From NCBI RefSeq assembly GCF_027125355.1, contig NZ_CP114052.1, forward strand, positions 186,001-250,000: DNA of 64,000 nucleotides, read 5' to 3'. Of the stretch, positions 40,958 through 49,008 are shown one piece after another (the stretch's first letter is position 1; each line of letters opens with the position of its first letter). Position numbers and translations under genes: made by a program. Below the pieces are notes generated by a model. The model did not search any database, had not been told where the DNA came from, and saw nothing but the letters and a program-made list of their open reading frames with translations. The stretch is from Peptostreptococcus equinus (GTDB lineage Bacteria > Bacillota > Clostridia > Peptostreptococcales > Peptostreptococcaceae).

Positions 40958-41731
40958 ATGTACAAGGAAACCATAGAAAAAATTTCAAAATCATCTATAG
41001 AAAAAAGTTTGATGTTTGAAAATCATAAATCAAAATATCTGATATCGTCGATGATGGCAGGTGTATTGATTGGTATTGGTGTAATAATTTCTTTTACAAT
41101 AGGAGGACTAATGTCAAGTGTTAACAATCCAAGCGCTAAGATTTTTGGGGGGTTATCATTTTCAGTGGCCTTAGTTATGGTTATTTTTACTGGCACTGAA
41201 CTTTTTACAGGAAATAATATGTCTATGGCTATTGGGAGGATGTCAAACAAGGTATCAAGCTTACAGATGATTAAAATTTGGGGAGCTAGTTGGCTAGGAA
41301 ATTTAATGGGTGCTATATTGTTAGCTGTATTATATGTTGGTTCAGGATTAGTAGATCGAGGTACCACTATGGATTATTTTTCAGTGGTTGCTCATGCTAA
41401 AGTCACAATAAGCCCGTTTCAAATTTTTTTAAGAGCTATATTGTGTAATTTTCTTGTATGTTTAGCAATTTTTATAACTAATAGGGTAAAAGATGATTCA
41501 GCAAAAATATTAGTTATATGCTTGATTATAGTTACATTTTTTACTTCTGGATTTGAGCATAGTGTAGCAAATATGACTGTCTATAGCATAGCCTTAATTT
41601 CAAGTACTATAAAAGGAGTTACTTTTATTAATGCTTTAATAGCACTAATAATGGCTACATTAGGTAATATAGTTGGAGGAGGATTATTTGTAGGAGCAGC
41701 TTTCCAAAGATTATCCACTATAGAAAAATAA
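40958..41731 (+). CDS. FNT family anion channel, copy 2
   Basis: Paralogue of the channel at 38159. 257 residues, six membrane helices, FTGTELFTGNNM (about 84-95) and SGFEHSVANM (about 205) conserved. AAGGAG precedes the ATG. The two channel genes bracket cbiK-cbiL and each has its own terminator, so they are separate transcription units. Neighbouring sulfur-transfer genes on the other strand make HS- one possible substrate, but formate or nitrite fit equally by sequence. Confidence 0.87.
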   Translation: MYKETIEKISKSSIEKSLMFENHKSKYLISSMMAGVLIGIGVIISFTIGGLMSSVNNPSAKIFGGLSFSVALVMVIFTGTELFTGNNMSMAIGRMSNKVSSLQMIKIWGASWLGNLMGAILLAVLYVGSGLVDRGTTMDYFSVVAHAKVTISPFQIFLRAILCNFLVCLAIFITNRVKDDSAKILVICLIIVTFFTSGFEHSVANMTVYSIALISSTIKGVTFINALIALIMATLGNIVGGGLFVGAAFQRLSTIEK

Positions 41732-41767
41732 TAAAAAGTTAAAATAAAAATAATATATAAAAAATAA

Positions 41768-41812
41768 TAAAAAAGTCGCTAAATAATATTTCATATCTTG
41801 CGACTTTTTTAT
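41768..41812. terminator. Bidirectional terminator between FNT channel 2 and the sulfur flavoprotein
   Basis: AAAAGTCGC (41771-41779) pairs with GCGACTTTT (41800-41808), 20-nt loop, with A- and T-runs at the ends. Confidence 0.8.
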
Positions 41813-41820
41813 TTAAATTA

Positions 41821-44307
41821 TTATATAAATAGATTTAAGTTGCCATCTTCTGCATCCGATAAATATGATGCAACACCAGCTATTTCAACTCCATCTATTA
41901 GCTCTTCTTCTCTGATACCCATTATATCCATTGACATAGAACATGCGACAAATTTAACTCCAAGCTCCTGTGCTCTTGAAATTAGAAGCTGAAGGCTATC
42001 GACATTTTTCTTTTCCATTATATCTCTAATCATCTTAGTTCCCATGCCACCCATATTCATCTTAGATATTTTTAATTCGTCGACACCCTTTGGCATCATC
42101 TTTCCAAACATCTTTTCCATACCTTCTTTTTCCACATTAATTTTAGGATCTCTAAGTATGTTTAGGCCCCAGAAAGTGAAGAACATAGTGACTTCTTTAC
42201 CCATAGTAGCAGCACCTGTAGCGATTATAAATGAAGCTATTGCCTTATCCAAGTCACCACTAAATACTACCATAGTGGCACCATTTTTATCTTTAGGTTT
42301 TGAAGATACACTACAAGAAATATTGACATTTCCTTTTTGTTTATATGTAGTTTTCTCAATTAGAGCCCTTGTATTTTTACCATCTTTTTCCAGTTCCATA
42401 AGTTTGTAGTCCATCTTTAGGCACCAATTTGCAATATCTTTTCCAAAACCTGGATCCGATGCTAATACTTCTACTACATCTCCCTGCTTGGCTTCGTTCA
42501 TAGCTGTAAATATTTTAGCTATAGGACCTGGGCACTGTAGACCTCTGGCATCTATTTTTATAATATTAGAATCTTTAATTACTTTTTTTTTTGGCATTGC
42601 ATCGGAGTTATCTGTACAAGCTAAACCAACTCCTTGTAATGATGAAGTATCTTTCTTCAATTCTCTTTTATAATTAGCATATAAATTATATCCACCATCT
42701 ACATTTACAGCATCAAAACCATTTTCGCTAAGAATTCTAGTAGCTAAGTATCCTCTAAGTCCTACTTGACAATTTACATATATAGTTTTATCTTTTGGAA
42801 GTTCAGAAAGTCTATCTCTTAGTTCATCTAAAGGAACATTTATAGCACCTTTTATGTATCCAAGTGAAAATTCTTCGGTAGTTCTAGTATCTAAAAGGTA
42901 AGCACCTTCTTCTACTAACTTGTCTATATCCATTACATCTACTTTTTTGACTAAACCATCTAATATATTGGTAGCAGCATATCCTGCCATATTTACTGGA
43001 TCTTTTGCTGAGGAGAATGGAGGTGCATAAGCAAGTTCTACGTCTTGTAAGTCTCTTACAGTTAAATTACCTGATATTGCTGTAGAAATAACATCTATTC
43101 TCTTTTCTACACCATTAAAACCAACAGCCTGAGCACCTAAAATTTTTCCACTTGGAATTTCAAATATTAGCTTTAAGTCCATTGGCATTGCTGTAGGATA
43201 GTAACCTGCATTTGACAATGGGTGAAGATGAACTGTTTGATAATTTTCCTTTCCCATCTGCTTTAATTTCTTTTCGTTATTACCAGTAGAAGAGGCAGTC
43301 ATATCAAATACTTTTGCAACTGATGTTCCAAGAACGCCTTTATATTTTGAGTCTATTCCATTTATTCTATCAGCTACTATCCTGGCTTGTCTATTTGCAG
43401 GAGAGGCAAGAGCTATACTAGCAGGTTCTTGATAAATTAAATCCTTCGTCTGTATTGCATCACCAACAGCATGTATATGCTTCTTAGAAGTTTCTAAATT
43501 TTCATTAACTATAATATGGCCTCTAGGTCCAAGTTCAAGACCAGCAGATTTTGCTAATTCATTTTCTGGTTTTATTCCTATTGAAAGAATAGTAATATCT
43601 GTATTTACTTCCTTTCCACTCTTTAGTACAATTGTTTTTCCGTTGTTTTTGAATGAATCCACACCATCACCTAATATTAAATCAACACCATTATCTTCCA
43701 TATGTCCATGAAGTATTTGTGCCATTTCAAAATCAAATGGTGCCATAACCTGATCGAGCATTTCTATAAGGTGAACTTTTACGCCTCTTTCGACTAGATT
43801 TTCTGCCATTTCAACACCGATAAATCCACCACCGATTACTACAGCTTCATTTGGTTTTCTTTCGTCTACATAGGCTTTTATCGCATCGGTATCTGGTATA
43901 TTTCTCAAAGTAAATACATTCTCTGCTTGGTCTAATCCTGGAATTGGGGGCTTGATTGGATTTGCTCCAGGTGATAAGATTAATTCGTCATATGATTCTG
44001 TGTATTCTTCGCCTGTTTGTACTTTTTTTACAGTTACAGTCTTATTTTCTGGATCTATAGATATAACTTCGCTAAAATTTCTTATGTCAATATTAAATCT
44101 TTGACTCATACCAGGAACAGTTTGCACTAATAGAGCATCTCTATTTTGTATAACTTCTCCTATATAATATGGCAGACCGCAATTTGCGAAAGAAATATAT
44201 TCACCTCTTTCAAACATTATAATTTCTGATGTTTCATCTAATCTTCTTAATCTTGCTGCAGCAGTAGCACCACCAGCTACACCGCCCACTATTAATATTT
44301 TCTTCAT
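41821..44307 (-). CDS. Four-domain sulfur-transfer flavoprotein (CoA-disulfide reductase, rhodanese, TusA, DsrE)
   Basis: 828 residues. Order: FAD/NAD(P)H disulfide reductase of the CoA-disulfide/persulfide reductase class (about 1-450, single redox Cys C43 in FANCGLPYYIG); rhodanese domain (about 455-550, C513 in VNCQVGLRG); TusA-like sulfur carrier (about 580-650, C592 in RGLQCPGP); DsrE/F-like domain (about 675-828, C789 in FVACSMSMDIMG). All four active cysteines are present. It probably reduces or relays persulfide sulfur in the cytoplasm; the natural substrate is unknown. GGTGG precedes the ATG. An ArsR-type regulator lies directly upstream in the same direction. Confidence 0.93.
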   Translation of the reverse strand: MKKILIVGGVAGGATAAARLRRLDETSEIIMFERGEYISFANCGLPYYIGEVIQNRDALLVQTVPGMSQRFNIDIRNFSEVISIDPENKTVTVKKVQTGEEYTESYDELILSPGANPIKPPIPGLDQAENVFTLRNIPDTDAIKAYVDERKPNEAVVIGGGFIGVEMAENLVERGVKVHLIEMLDQVMAPFDFEMAQILHGHMEDNGVDLILGDGVDSFKNNGKTIVLKSGKEVNTDITILSIGIKPENELAKSAGLELGPRGHIIVNENLETSKKHIHAVGDAIQTKDLIYQEPASIALASPANRQARIVADRINGIDSKYKGVLGTSVAKVFDMTASSTGNNEKKLKQMGKENYQTVHLHPLSNAGYYPTAMPMDLKLIFEIPSGKILGAQAVGFNGVEKRIDVISTAISGNLTVRDLQDVELAYAPPFSSAKDPVNMAGYAATNILDGLVKKVDVMDIDKLVEEGAYLLDTRTTEEFSLGYIKGAINVPLDELRDRLSELPKDKTIYVNCQVGLRGYLATRILSENGFDAVNVDGGYNLYANYKRELKKDTSSLQGVGLACTDNSDAMPKKKVIKDSNIIKIDARGLQCPGPIAKIFTAMNEAKQGDVVEVLASDPGFGKDIANWCLKMDYKLMELEKDGKNTRALIEKTTYKQKGNVNISCSVSSKPKDKNGATMVVFSGDLDKAIASFIIATGAATMGKEVTMFFTFWGLNILRDPKINVEKEGMEKMFGKMMPKGVDELKISKMNMGGMGTKMIRDIMEKKNVDSLQLLISRAQELGVKFVACSMSMDIMGIREEELIDGVEIAGVASYLSDAEDGNLNLFI

Positions 44308-44338
44308 TTACTGACCACCTTTCTTTTTAGTAAAATAT

Positions 44339-44623
44339 TTATACGTCTAAATTTTTTATTATTCCTTCAACAAATTTATTATTTACTGAGTAAATTATTT
44401 CGGTACCTTCTCTCTTACTAGATAATATACCAGCAGATTTTAATTTACCCAAATGCTGTGATACAGTAGATTGTGCCATATCTAAGCATGAATGCATATC
44501 TGATACATTGTGAGGACCATTCTCTATTAATCCTTTTACAATACACAATCTAACAGGATGTGCAAGAGCTTTCAAAATATCTGCATATTTAATTAATTCT
44601 TCCTTAGTTGTTTTAATTTCCAT
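44339..44623 (-). CDS. ArsR family regulator of the sulfur flavoprotein
   Basis: 94-residue winged-helix repressor: LKALAHPVRLCIVKGLIENGPHNVSDMHSCLDMAQSTVSQHLGKLKSAGILSSKREGTEIIYSV. Two cysteines, C27 and C46, could sense metal, persulfide or oxidant; they do not form the CxC arsenic site (ELCVCDL). 31 bp upstream of the flavoprotein gene, so probably cotranscribed and autoregulating through the inverted repeat at 44714. The ligand is unknown. Confidence 0.9.
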   Translation of the reverse strand: MEIKTTKEELIKYADILKALAHPVRLCIVKGLIENGPHNVSDMHSCLDMAQSTVSQHLGKLKSAGILSSKREGTEIIYSVNNKFVEGIIKNLDV

Positions 44624-44713
44624 TTTATCATCCTTTATTCAAATTTTAATAATTTATTTTTTATATCACAATGATATAGAAAACGATTTTTAGTTATATA
44701 GTAATAAATACTT

Positions 44714-44733
44714 ATATTGAATATATACAATAT
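44714..44733. promoter_or_regulatory. Candidate operator of the ArsR-type regulator
   Basis: ATATTG-N8-CAATAT, 6-bp perfect arms, 91 bp upstream of the regulator start on its minus strand. Interrupted AT-rich palindromes of this form are usual for ArsR proteins. Confidence 0.5.
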
Positions 44734-44801
44734 AATAACAATATACAAATAACTTTATATTTATATATTACGATATTTGGATATATAAGTCAAGAAAAAA
44801 T

Positions 44802-45437
44802 CTATTTATTTTTCTTTTTGTAAATAAAGAAAAATATTGAACTTAAAATTAACAATATAACTAAGAGTGAAAGTGCTGTATGAAAGAAAAAAGTTTCAGG
44901 CAACAAATCTATGATTGGATCTTTATTAGAATCAAATTGCCAATAATCATTCCTGAAAAAAATTTTGTGAAATATTACAAAACTATCCTCAAAATTTATT
45001 ATAAAAGGAATAGATAAAAGCAAGGGTAAAATTAATATTTGTATAGATATGTTTAAAAAGTATTTCCAATCTTTGTTTTTTATTATATATATAAAACCTA
45101 ATATAGATGTCATAGAAAAGATAAATAATAATTTTATAAGTATTTGAACTATATTTCTAACATCAATAAAGTGTATAATAGCTTCCTTAGAAGATGGTAG
45201 ATTTGGTAATTTAAAGGGCTTGTTTTTAAATGATAGGTTGTAGTATATAAGATAATTATAATTTTCCTTTATGGTTTGACGACTATAACCCGTATTTTCA
45301 GGTATCTTTAGATTATCAATATCAAAATAATACAAGGATTTAAATGAGAATATAAAAATTACACTTGCTAGAATAAACCATATAAAAATTGTATGCCTAG
45401 AAGTTTTCATTATTTTATTTAAATATATTTTCTTCAT
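44802..45437 (-). CDS. DUF1461/TIGR01906-like integral membrane protein
   Basis: 211 residues with four or five membrane helices (about 12-32, 97-118, 125-147, 185-206) and a long extracytoplasmic N-terminal loop. The stretches YSRQTIKENYNYLIYY and EAIIHFIDVRNIVQ resemble the pattern of the TIGR01906 family, whose function is unknown. AAAGGAG precedes the ATG. It is followed by 178 bp before the ArsR gene and has no evident partner. Confidence 0.65.
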   Translation of the reverse strand: MKKIYLNKIMKTSRHTIFIWFILASVIFIFSFKSLYYFDIDNLKIPENTGYSRQTIKENYNYLIYYNLSFKNKPFKLPNLPSSKEAIIHFIDVRNIVQILIKLLFIFSMTSILGFIYIIKNKDWKYFLNISIQILILPLLLSIPFIINFEDSFVIFHKIFFRNDYWQFDSNKDPIIDLLPETFFFHTALSLLVILLILSSIFFFIYKKKNK

Positions 45438-45583
45438 TTTTTTCTCCTTTATAAAATTATATTTGTAAATTTATTTAGTATTAACCTATAATATAATATT
45501 ACAGTATGAATTTTTTATTGACAATGAAATTTTTATATTTAACATAACATGAACAAATTATAGTGTTTTATAATATTATATGC

Positions 45584-45589
45584 TATACT
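45584..45589 (+). promoter_or_regulatory. -10 box for the TPP riboswitch transcript
   Basis: TATACT about 20 bp before the riboswitch core, with a weak -35 (TAGTGT) at 17 bp. It would start transcription near 45596. Confidence 0.45.
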
Positions 45590-45605
45590 TTATTTAAGTT
45601 AATAA

Positions 45606-45690
45606 TTTAAAAGGGGAGCTTTTGCTGAGAGTAAGTTTGACTTAGACCCTAGAACCTGATTTGGATAATGCCAACGTAGGAAACTTTTTT
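45606..45690 (+). ncRNA. TPP riboswitch (Thi-box)
   Basis: The sequence carries the conserved series AAGGGGAGC, GCTGAGAG, GACCCTAGAACCTGAT, GGATAATGCCAACGTAGGAAAC in the right order and spacing. It senses thiamine pyrophosphate and controls the following transporter genes. Confidence 0.97.
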
Positions 45691-45691
45691 A

Positions 45692-45721
45692 CTGTATGCC
45701 TATTGGTATGCAGATTTTTTA
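45692..45721 (+). terminator. Riboswitch-controlled terminator before cytX
   Basis: CTGTATGCC / GGTATGCAG stem (two G-U pairs), 4-nt loop, then T6. It lies directly after the aptamer and before the cytX ribosome site, so TPP binding probably causes premature termination. Confidence 0.85.
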
Positions 45722-45737
45722 TTTTAGGAGGTACTAT

Positions 45738-46910
45738 ATGAAGGAAAATAGAGTGTCAGTATTTAATAATGGACTCATATGGTTTGGAGCGGGTGTTTCT
45801 ATTGCAGAAATAATAACTGGAACATATTTCGCATCTCTTGGATTTTCAAGAGCTATGCTAGCTATAGTAATTGGTCATATAATAGGTGGTTTTTTAATGT
45901 TTTTGGCTGGTTATATGGGAGCAAAGACAAAACTAACATCTATGGAAACTGTAAAAATTGGTTTTGGTAATAAAGGTGGATTAATTTTTGCTCTTTTAAA
46001 TGTAGTACAGCTAGTAGGTTGGACCGCAATAATGATTTATGATGGAGCCCTTGCCGCAAATGGAATATTTTCTGTAGGTACATGGCTATGGGCTATAATA
46101 ATAGGAGGATTGATAATTTTATGGATAGTGATTGGAATTGAAAATCTCGGTAAAATCAATTTAGTAGCTATGATTGGCCTATTTGCTCTTACATTAGTTC
46201 TTTCTGTACTCGTATTCAAGGGACATAATCTGAATGCAGGGCCAAGTAAAGATGCTATGTCTTTTGGTGCAGCTCTTGAACTGGCGGTAGCTATGCCTCT
46301 ATCATGGCTTCCAGTAATAAGCGATTATACAAGAAGAGCAGAAAAGCCCTTAAAGGCAACTACAACAAGTGTTATAGCCTATAATATAGTCAGTATTTGG
46401 ATGTATGCCATAGGATTAGGTCTTGCAATATTCACTAAAGAAACAGATATAGCAATAATAATGTTGAAGGCTGGTTTTGGAATATTGGGACTAGCATTAA
46501 TAGTATTCTCTACTGTTACTACAGCATTTTTAGATGCAATTTCTGCTGGATTTTCATTTGCGTCAATATCTTCAAAAATATCAGCAAAGATGATAGGAAT
46601 TTTAACAGGAATAATAGGAATTATCTGTGCTGTATTGTTCCCAATGGATGATATAACTAATTTTCTATATTTTATAGGTTCTGTATTTGCACCCATGATA
46701 GCTATTTTGATAGTTGAATTTTATATATTAAAAAATCAAGAAATCAAAAATAGTTTCAATATAAGAAATATAGTTATATGGATAGTTGGATTTGTAATAT
46801 ACAGATATATGCTTGATAAAAATCTAAATATAGGAAGTTCATTGCCAGATATTTTAATCACGATGATACTTGCTTATTTAGTAGGTAAATTTGTTCCTTC
46901 AAAAAATTAA
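45738..46910 (+). CDS. cytX: CytX, putative hydroxymethylpyrimidine transporter (NCS1 family)
   Basis: Importer of the thiamine pyrimidine precursor or similar compound. 390 residues, about twelve membrane helices; starts FNNGLIWFGAGVSIAEIITGTYFASLGFSRAMLAIVIGHIIGGFLMFLAGYMGAKTKLTSME, as in CytX proteins. ATG 45738 follows AGGAGG; an earlier in-frame ATG (45696) lies inside the terminator hairpin and is rejected. The TPP riboswitch supports the thiamine-related role. Confidence 0.92.
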   Translation: MKENRVSVFNNGLIWFGAGVSIAEIITGTYFASLGFSRAMLAIVIGHIIGGFLMFLAGYMGAKTKLTSMETVKIGFGNKGGLIFALLNVVQLVGWTAIMIYDGALAANGIFSVGTWLWAIIIGGLIILWIVIGIENLGKINLVAMIGLFALTLVLSVLVFKGHNLNAGPSKDAMSFGAALELAVAMPLSWLPVISDYTRRAEKPLKATTTSVIAYNIVSIWMYAIGLGLAIFTKETDIAIIMLKAGFGILGLALIVFSTVTTAFLDAISAGFSFASISSKISAKMIGILTGIIGIICAVLFPMDDITNFLYFIGSVFAPMIAILIVEFYILKNQEIKNSFNIRNIVIWIVGFVIYRYMLDKNLNIGSSLPDILITMILAYLVGKFVPSKN

Positions 46911-46925
46911 TATAAGGAGTATTTT

Positions 46926-47465
46926 ATGAATAAATTAATTGAAATTGAGAATGAAAAAAACAATAATAAAGTCAATAATTATACCAATCATAAAAAGATG
47001 ATTATTGGAGGCTTATTAATAGGTATATCAGTTATCGGAAGCTTCATATCCTTTCCTATAATGGGGAGTAAATGTGCACCAGTTCAGCATATTGTAAATG
47101 TATTGGCTGCAGTGATTTTGGGTCCAGCTTATGCTGTAGCTATGGCTTTTATATCCAGTTTTTTGAGAAATATTATGGGATTAGGTTCCATACTAGCTTT
47201 TCCAGGTAGTATGATTGGAGCTTTGTTGGCAGGAATTGTATACAAAAAAACTAAAAATATATTAACAACTTGCGTGGGGGAAGCATTTGGTACAGGCATA
47301 ATAGGAGGTCTTTGTGCATATCCAATAGCCCTATTGTTTATGGGAAAAGTAGCATCACAATTGGCATTTTATGTATACATCGTTCCATTTTTAGTATCTA
47401 CTGTTGTAGGATCGATAATAGGTGGAGTAATAGCAATCTCTCTAAAAAAGACAGATATTATCTAG
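46926..47465 (+). CDS. thiW: ThiW, thiazole-specific ECF transporter substrate-binding subunit
   Basis: S component believed to bind hydroxyethylthiazole and use shared ECF energising subunits, which are not in this window. 179 residues: a polar N-terminus (1-22), then GGLLIGISVIGSFISFPIMGSKCAPVQHIVNVLAAVILGPAYAVAMAFISSFLRNIMGLGSILAFPGSMIGALLAG, the ThiW signature, and five or six helices. AAGGAG precedes the ATG. With CytX it covers uptake of both halves of thiamine. Confidence 0.93.
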   Translation: MNKLIEIENEKNNNKVNNYTNHKKMIIGGLLIGISVIGSFISFPIMGSKCAPVQHIVNVLAAVILGPAYAVAMAFISSFLRNIMGLGSILAFPGSMIGALLAGIVYKKTKNILTTCVGEAFGTGIIGGLCAYPIALLFMGKVASQLAFYVYIVPFLVSTVVGSIIGGVIAISLKKTDII

Positions 47466-47492
47466 ACTATAGCACAGACATAATATAACACA

Positions 47493-47520
47493 TAAAAAAT
47501 ATTTATATAAATATTTTTTA
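47493..47520 (+). terminator. AT-rich hairpin after thiW
   Basis: AAAAAATATTTA / TAAATATTTTTT palindrome with T6 at the end. Stem is A/T only, so a weak terminator. Confidence 0.5.
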
Positions 47521-47523
47521 AAT

Positions 47524-47602
47524 AAAACAGCACTTATAAGTTTACAAACTTTTACAAATTTAAATTATTTGTACTTAGTGAAAAATATGAGTGCTGTTTT
47601 TT
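47524..47602. terminator. Large bidirectional terminator between thiW and fprA
   Basis: AAAACAGCACT (47524-47534) pairs with AGTGCTGTTTT (47590-47600), enclosing about 55 nt that can form inner hairpins (ACTTATAAGT; TACAAAT..ATTTGTA). A- and T-runs flank it on both strands. It serves both converging transcripts. Confidence 0.65.
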
Positions 47603-47653
47603 AAAATTTTTTATTAATTTTTAATTATATATATTTAATAGAGTTTTATAAGG

Positions 47654-48838
47654 TTATTTTAGTAGTGCTGATGCGATTTCTTTTGCCTTTTCTAAATCTT
47701 CTTCTCTTGGATTCCAATTTACTCTAATATTTTCATCCACTACCTCAAATCCAGCATCTTTTAAGCTTTTCTGAAGAACTTTCACACTTTCTCCGGACCA
47801 TCCGTAGCAACCAAATGCTGCTGCTTTTTTGTTTTGGAACTTCAATTCTTTTAAGAAATGTATCCAACCTGATACGCTGCTGAGAATATCATTTCCAACT
47901 GTAGGAGAGCCAAGTGCTATGGATTTTGATTTGAACACCTCTGTCATTATTTCATTTTTATCATACTTTGAAATATTGAAAGTTTTTACTCTAGTGTTTG
48001 GCGATTGCACAGCTATTTCGGATGCAATCCTTCTGGCTATTTGAGCTGTACCCTCCCACATTGTATCGTAGATAACTGTTACCTGATCTTCTTGATAAGA
48101 AGCAGCCCACTTGGCATATAATTCTACTATCTGAAGAGGATTTTCTCTCCAGATTACGCCATGGCTAGGAGCAATAATATCAATAGGAAGATTTAGAGCA
48201 ACAATTTCATCGATTTTCTTTGAAACTAGTTTAGAAAATGGATTTAAAATATTGGCATAATATTTCATAGCTTCTTTGAATAATAGGCATTGATCTGCTT
48301 TGTCATTGAATAATTCTTCTGCTGCAAAGTGTTGACCAAAAGCATCATTTGAGAATAAAATGTTATCTCCAGTCATATATGTAGCCATTGAATCTGGCCA
48401 GTGAAGCATCTTCATTTCAACAAAAATCAATTCTTTTCCATTACCTATATCTAGTTTATCCCCAGTCTTAACTACATTGAAATTCCATTTTTTATGGTAT
48501 TGTCCTGTTAAGCTTTTTACTGCATTTGCGGTACAATAGATAGGAGTATCAGGAATTTCTTCCATAAGTGCTGGAAGAGCACCTGAATGGTCAACTTCAC
48601 CATGGTTTATAATGATATAGTCTATATCTTTCAAATTTATCTCTTGCTTTAAATTTTTTACAAATGTATCATCATGTGGCTTCCATACAGTGTCAATTAA
48701 AACATTTTTTCCTTCTTTAATTAGATAGGCGTTTTGGCTTGAACCATTCATAACGCTATAGTCATCTCCGTGGAAAGTTTCCAAATCCCAATCAATAAAA
48801 CCTACCCAGTTTACATTGTTTTTTACTAATTTTTTCAT
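47654..48838 (-). CDS. fprA: Flavodiiron protein (FprA family O2/NO reductase)
   Basis: 394 residues. The N-terminal beta-lactamase-like domain carries the diiron ligands HGEVDHSG (about 79-86), DSMATY and PSHGVIW; the C-terminal flavodoxin domain (about 250-394) binds FMN (VIYDTMWEGTAQIA, LGSPTVGNDIL, AFGCYGWSGES). In anaerobes such proteins reduce O2 to water or NO to N2O, using rubredoxin or another donor not seen here. GGATGA precedes the ATG. The upstream gene encodes an FNR-like regulator, with a matching site between them. Confidence 0.95.
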   Translation of the reverse strand: MKKLVKNNVNWVGFIDWDLETFHGDDYSVMNGSSQNAYLIKEGKNVLIDTVWKPHDDTFVKNLKQEINLKDIDYIIINHGEVDHSGALPALMEEIPDTPIYCTANAVKSLTGQYHKKWNFNVVKTGDKLDIGNGKELIFVEMKMLHWPDSMATYMTGDNILFSNDAFGQHFAAEELFNDKADQCLLFKEAMKYYANILNPFSKLVSKKIDEIVALNLPIDIIAPSHGVIWRENPLQIVELYAKWAASYQEDQVTVIYDTMWEGTAQIARRIASEIAVQSPNTRVKTFNISKYDKNEIMTEVFKSKSIALGSPTVGNDILSSVSGWIHFLKELKFQNKKAAAFGCYGWSGESVKVLQKSLKDAGFEVVDENIRVNWNPREEDLEKAKEIASALLK

Positions 48839-48966
48839 AATAAATTCATCCTTTCTTAAATAAATTTTATCTTTGTTTTTGCCACTTTACCAACTAAAGT
48901 TTTATTATTTAATTGCTATTATTAATTTCAACGATACTTATTTACTTCTTTCTTTATCCTAATTAG

Positions 48967-48972
48967 ATTCTA
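48967..48972 (-). promoter_or_regulatory. Extended -10 of the fprA promoter
   Basis: On the minus strand TGCTAGAAT, i.e. TG-N-TAGAAT, with no -35 consensus. Start of transcription would be near 48960, giving a leader of about 120 nt. Confidence 0.5.
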
Positions 48973-48994
48973 GCAAAATAATAAAAATAAAGAT

Positions 48995-49008
48995 GTGATC
49001 TAAATCAA
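48995..49008 (-). promoter_or_regulatory. FNR-type binding site upstream of fprA
   Basis: On the minus strand TTGATTTAGATCAC, one base from the FNR consensus TTGAT-N4-ATCAA. Its centre (49001.5) is 41.5 bp upstream of the inferred start at 48960, the position of class II FNR/CRP activation. It overlaps the stop codon of the regulator gene. Confidence 0.6.

Noticed and set aside
41798..42673. Plus-strand open frames opposite the sulfur flavoprotein
   Set aside because: They are antisense to conserved domains with active-site motifs; no promoter or ribosome site.
45518..45523. TTGACA as -35 box for the riboswitch transcript
   Set aside because: There is no -10 box at 16-18 bp. TATACT at 45584 is better placed relative to the aptamer.
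45696..45737. Upstream in-frame ATG of cytX
   Set aside because: It lies inside the riboswitch terminator hairpin; ATG 45738 has AGGAGG and begins at the family start.
47493..47602. A further riboswitch after thiW
   Set aside because: The structure lies at the 3' ends of two converging genes and has A/T-runs of terminators; no conserved aptamer core is visible.
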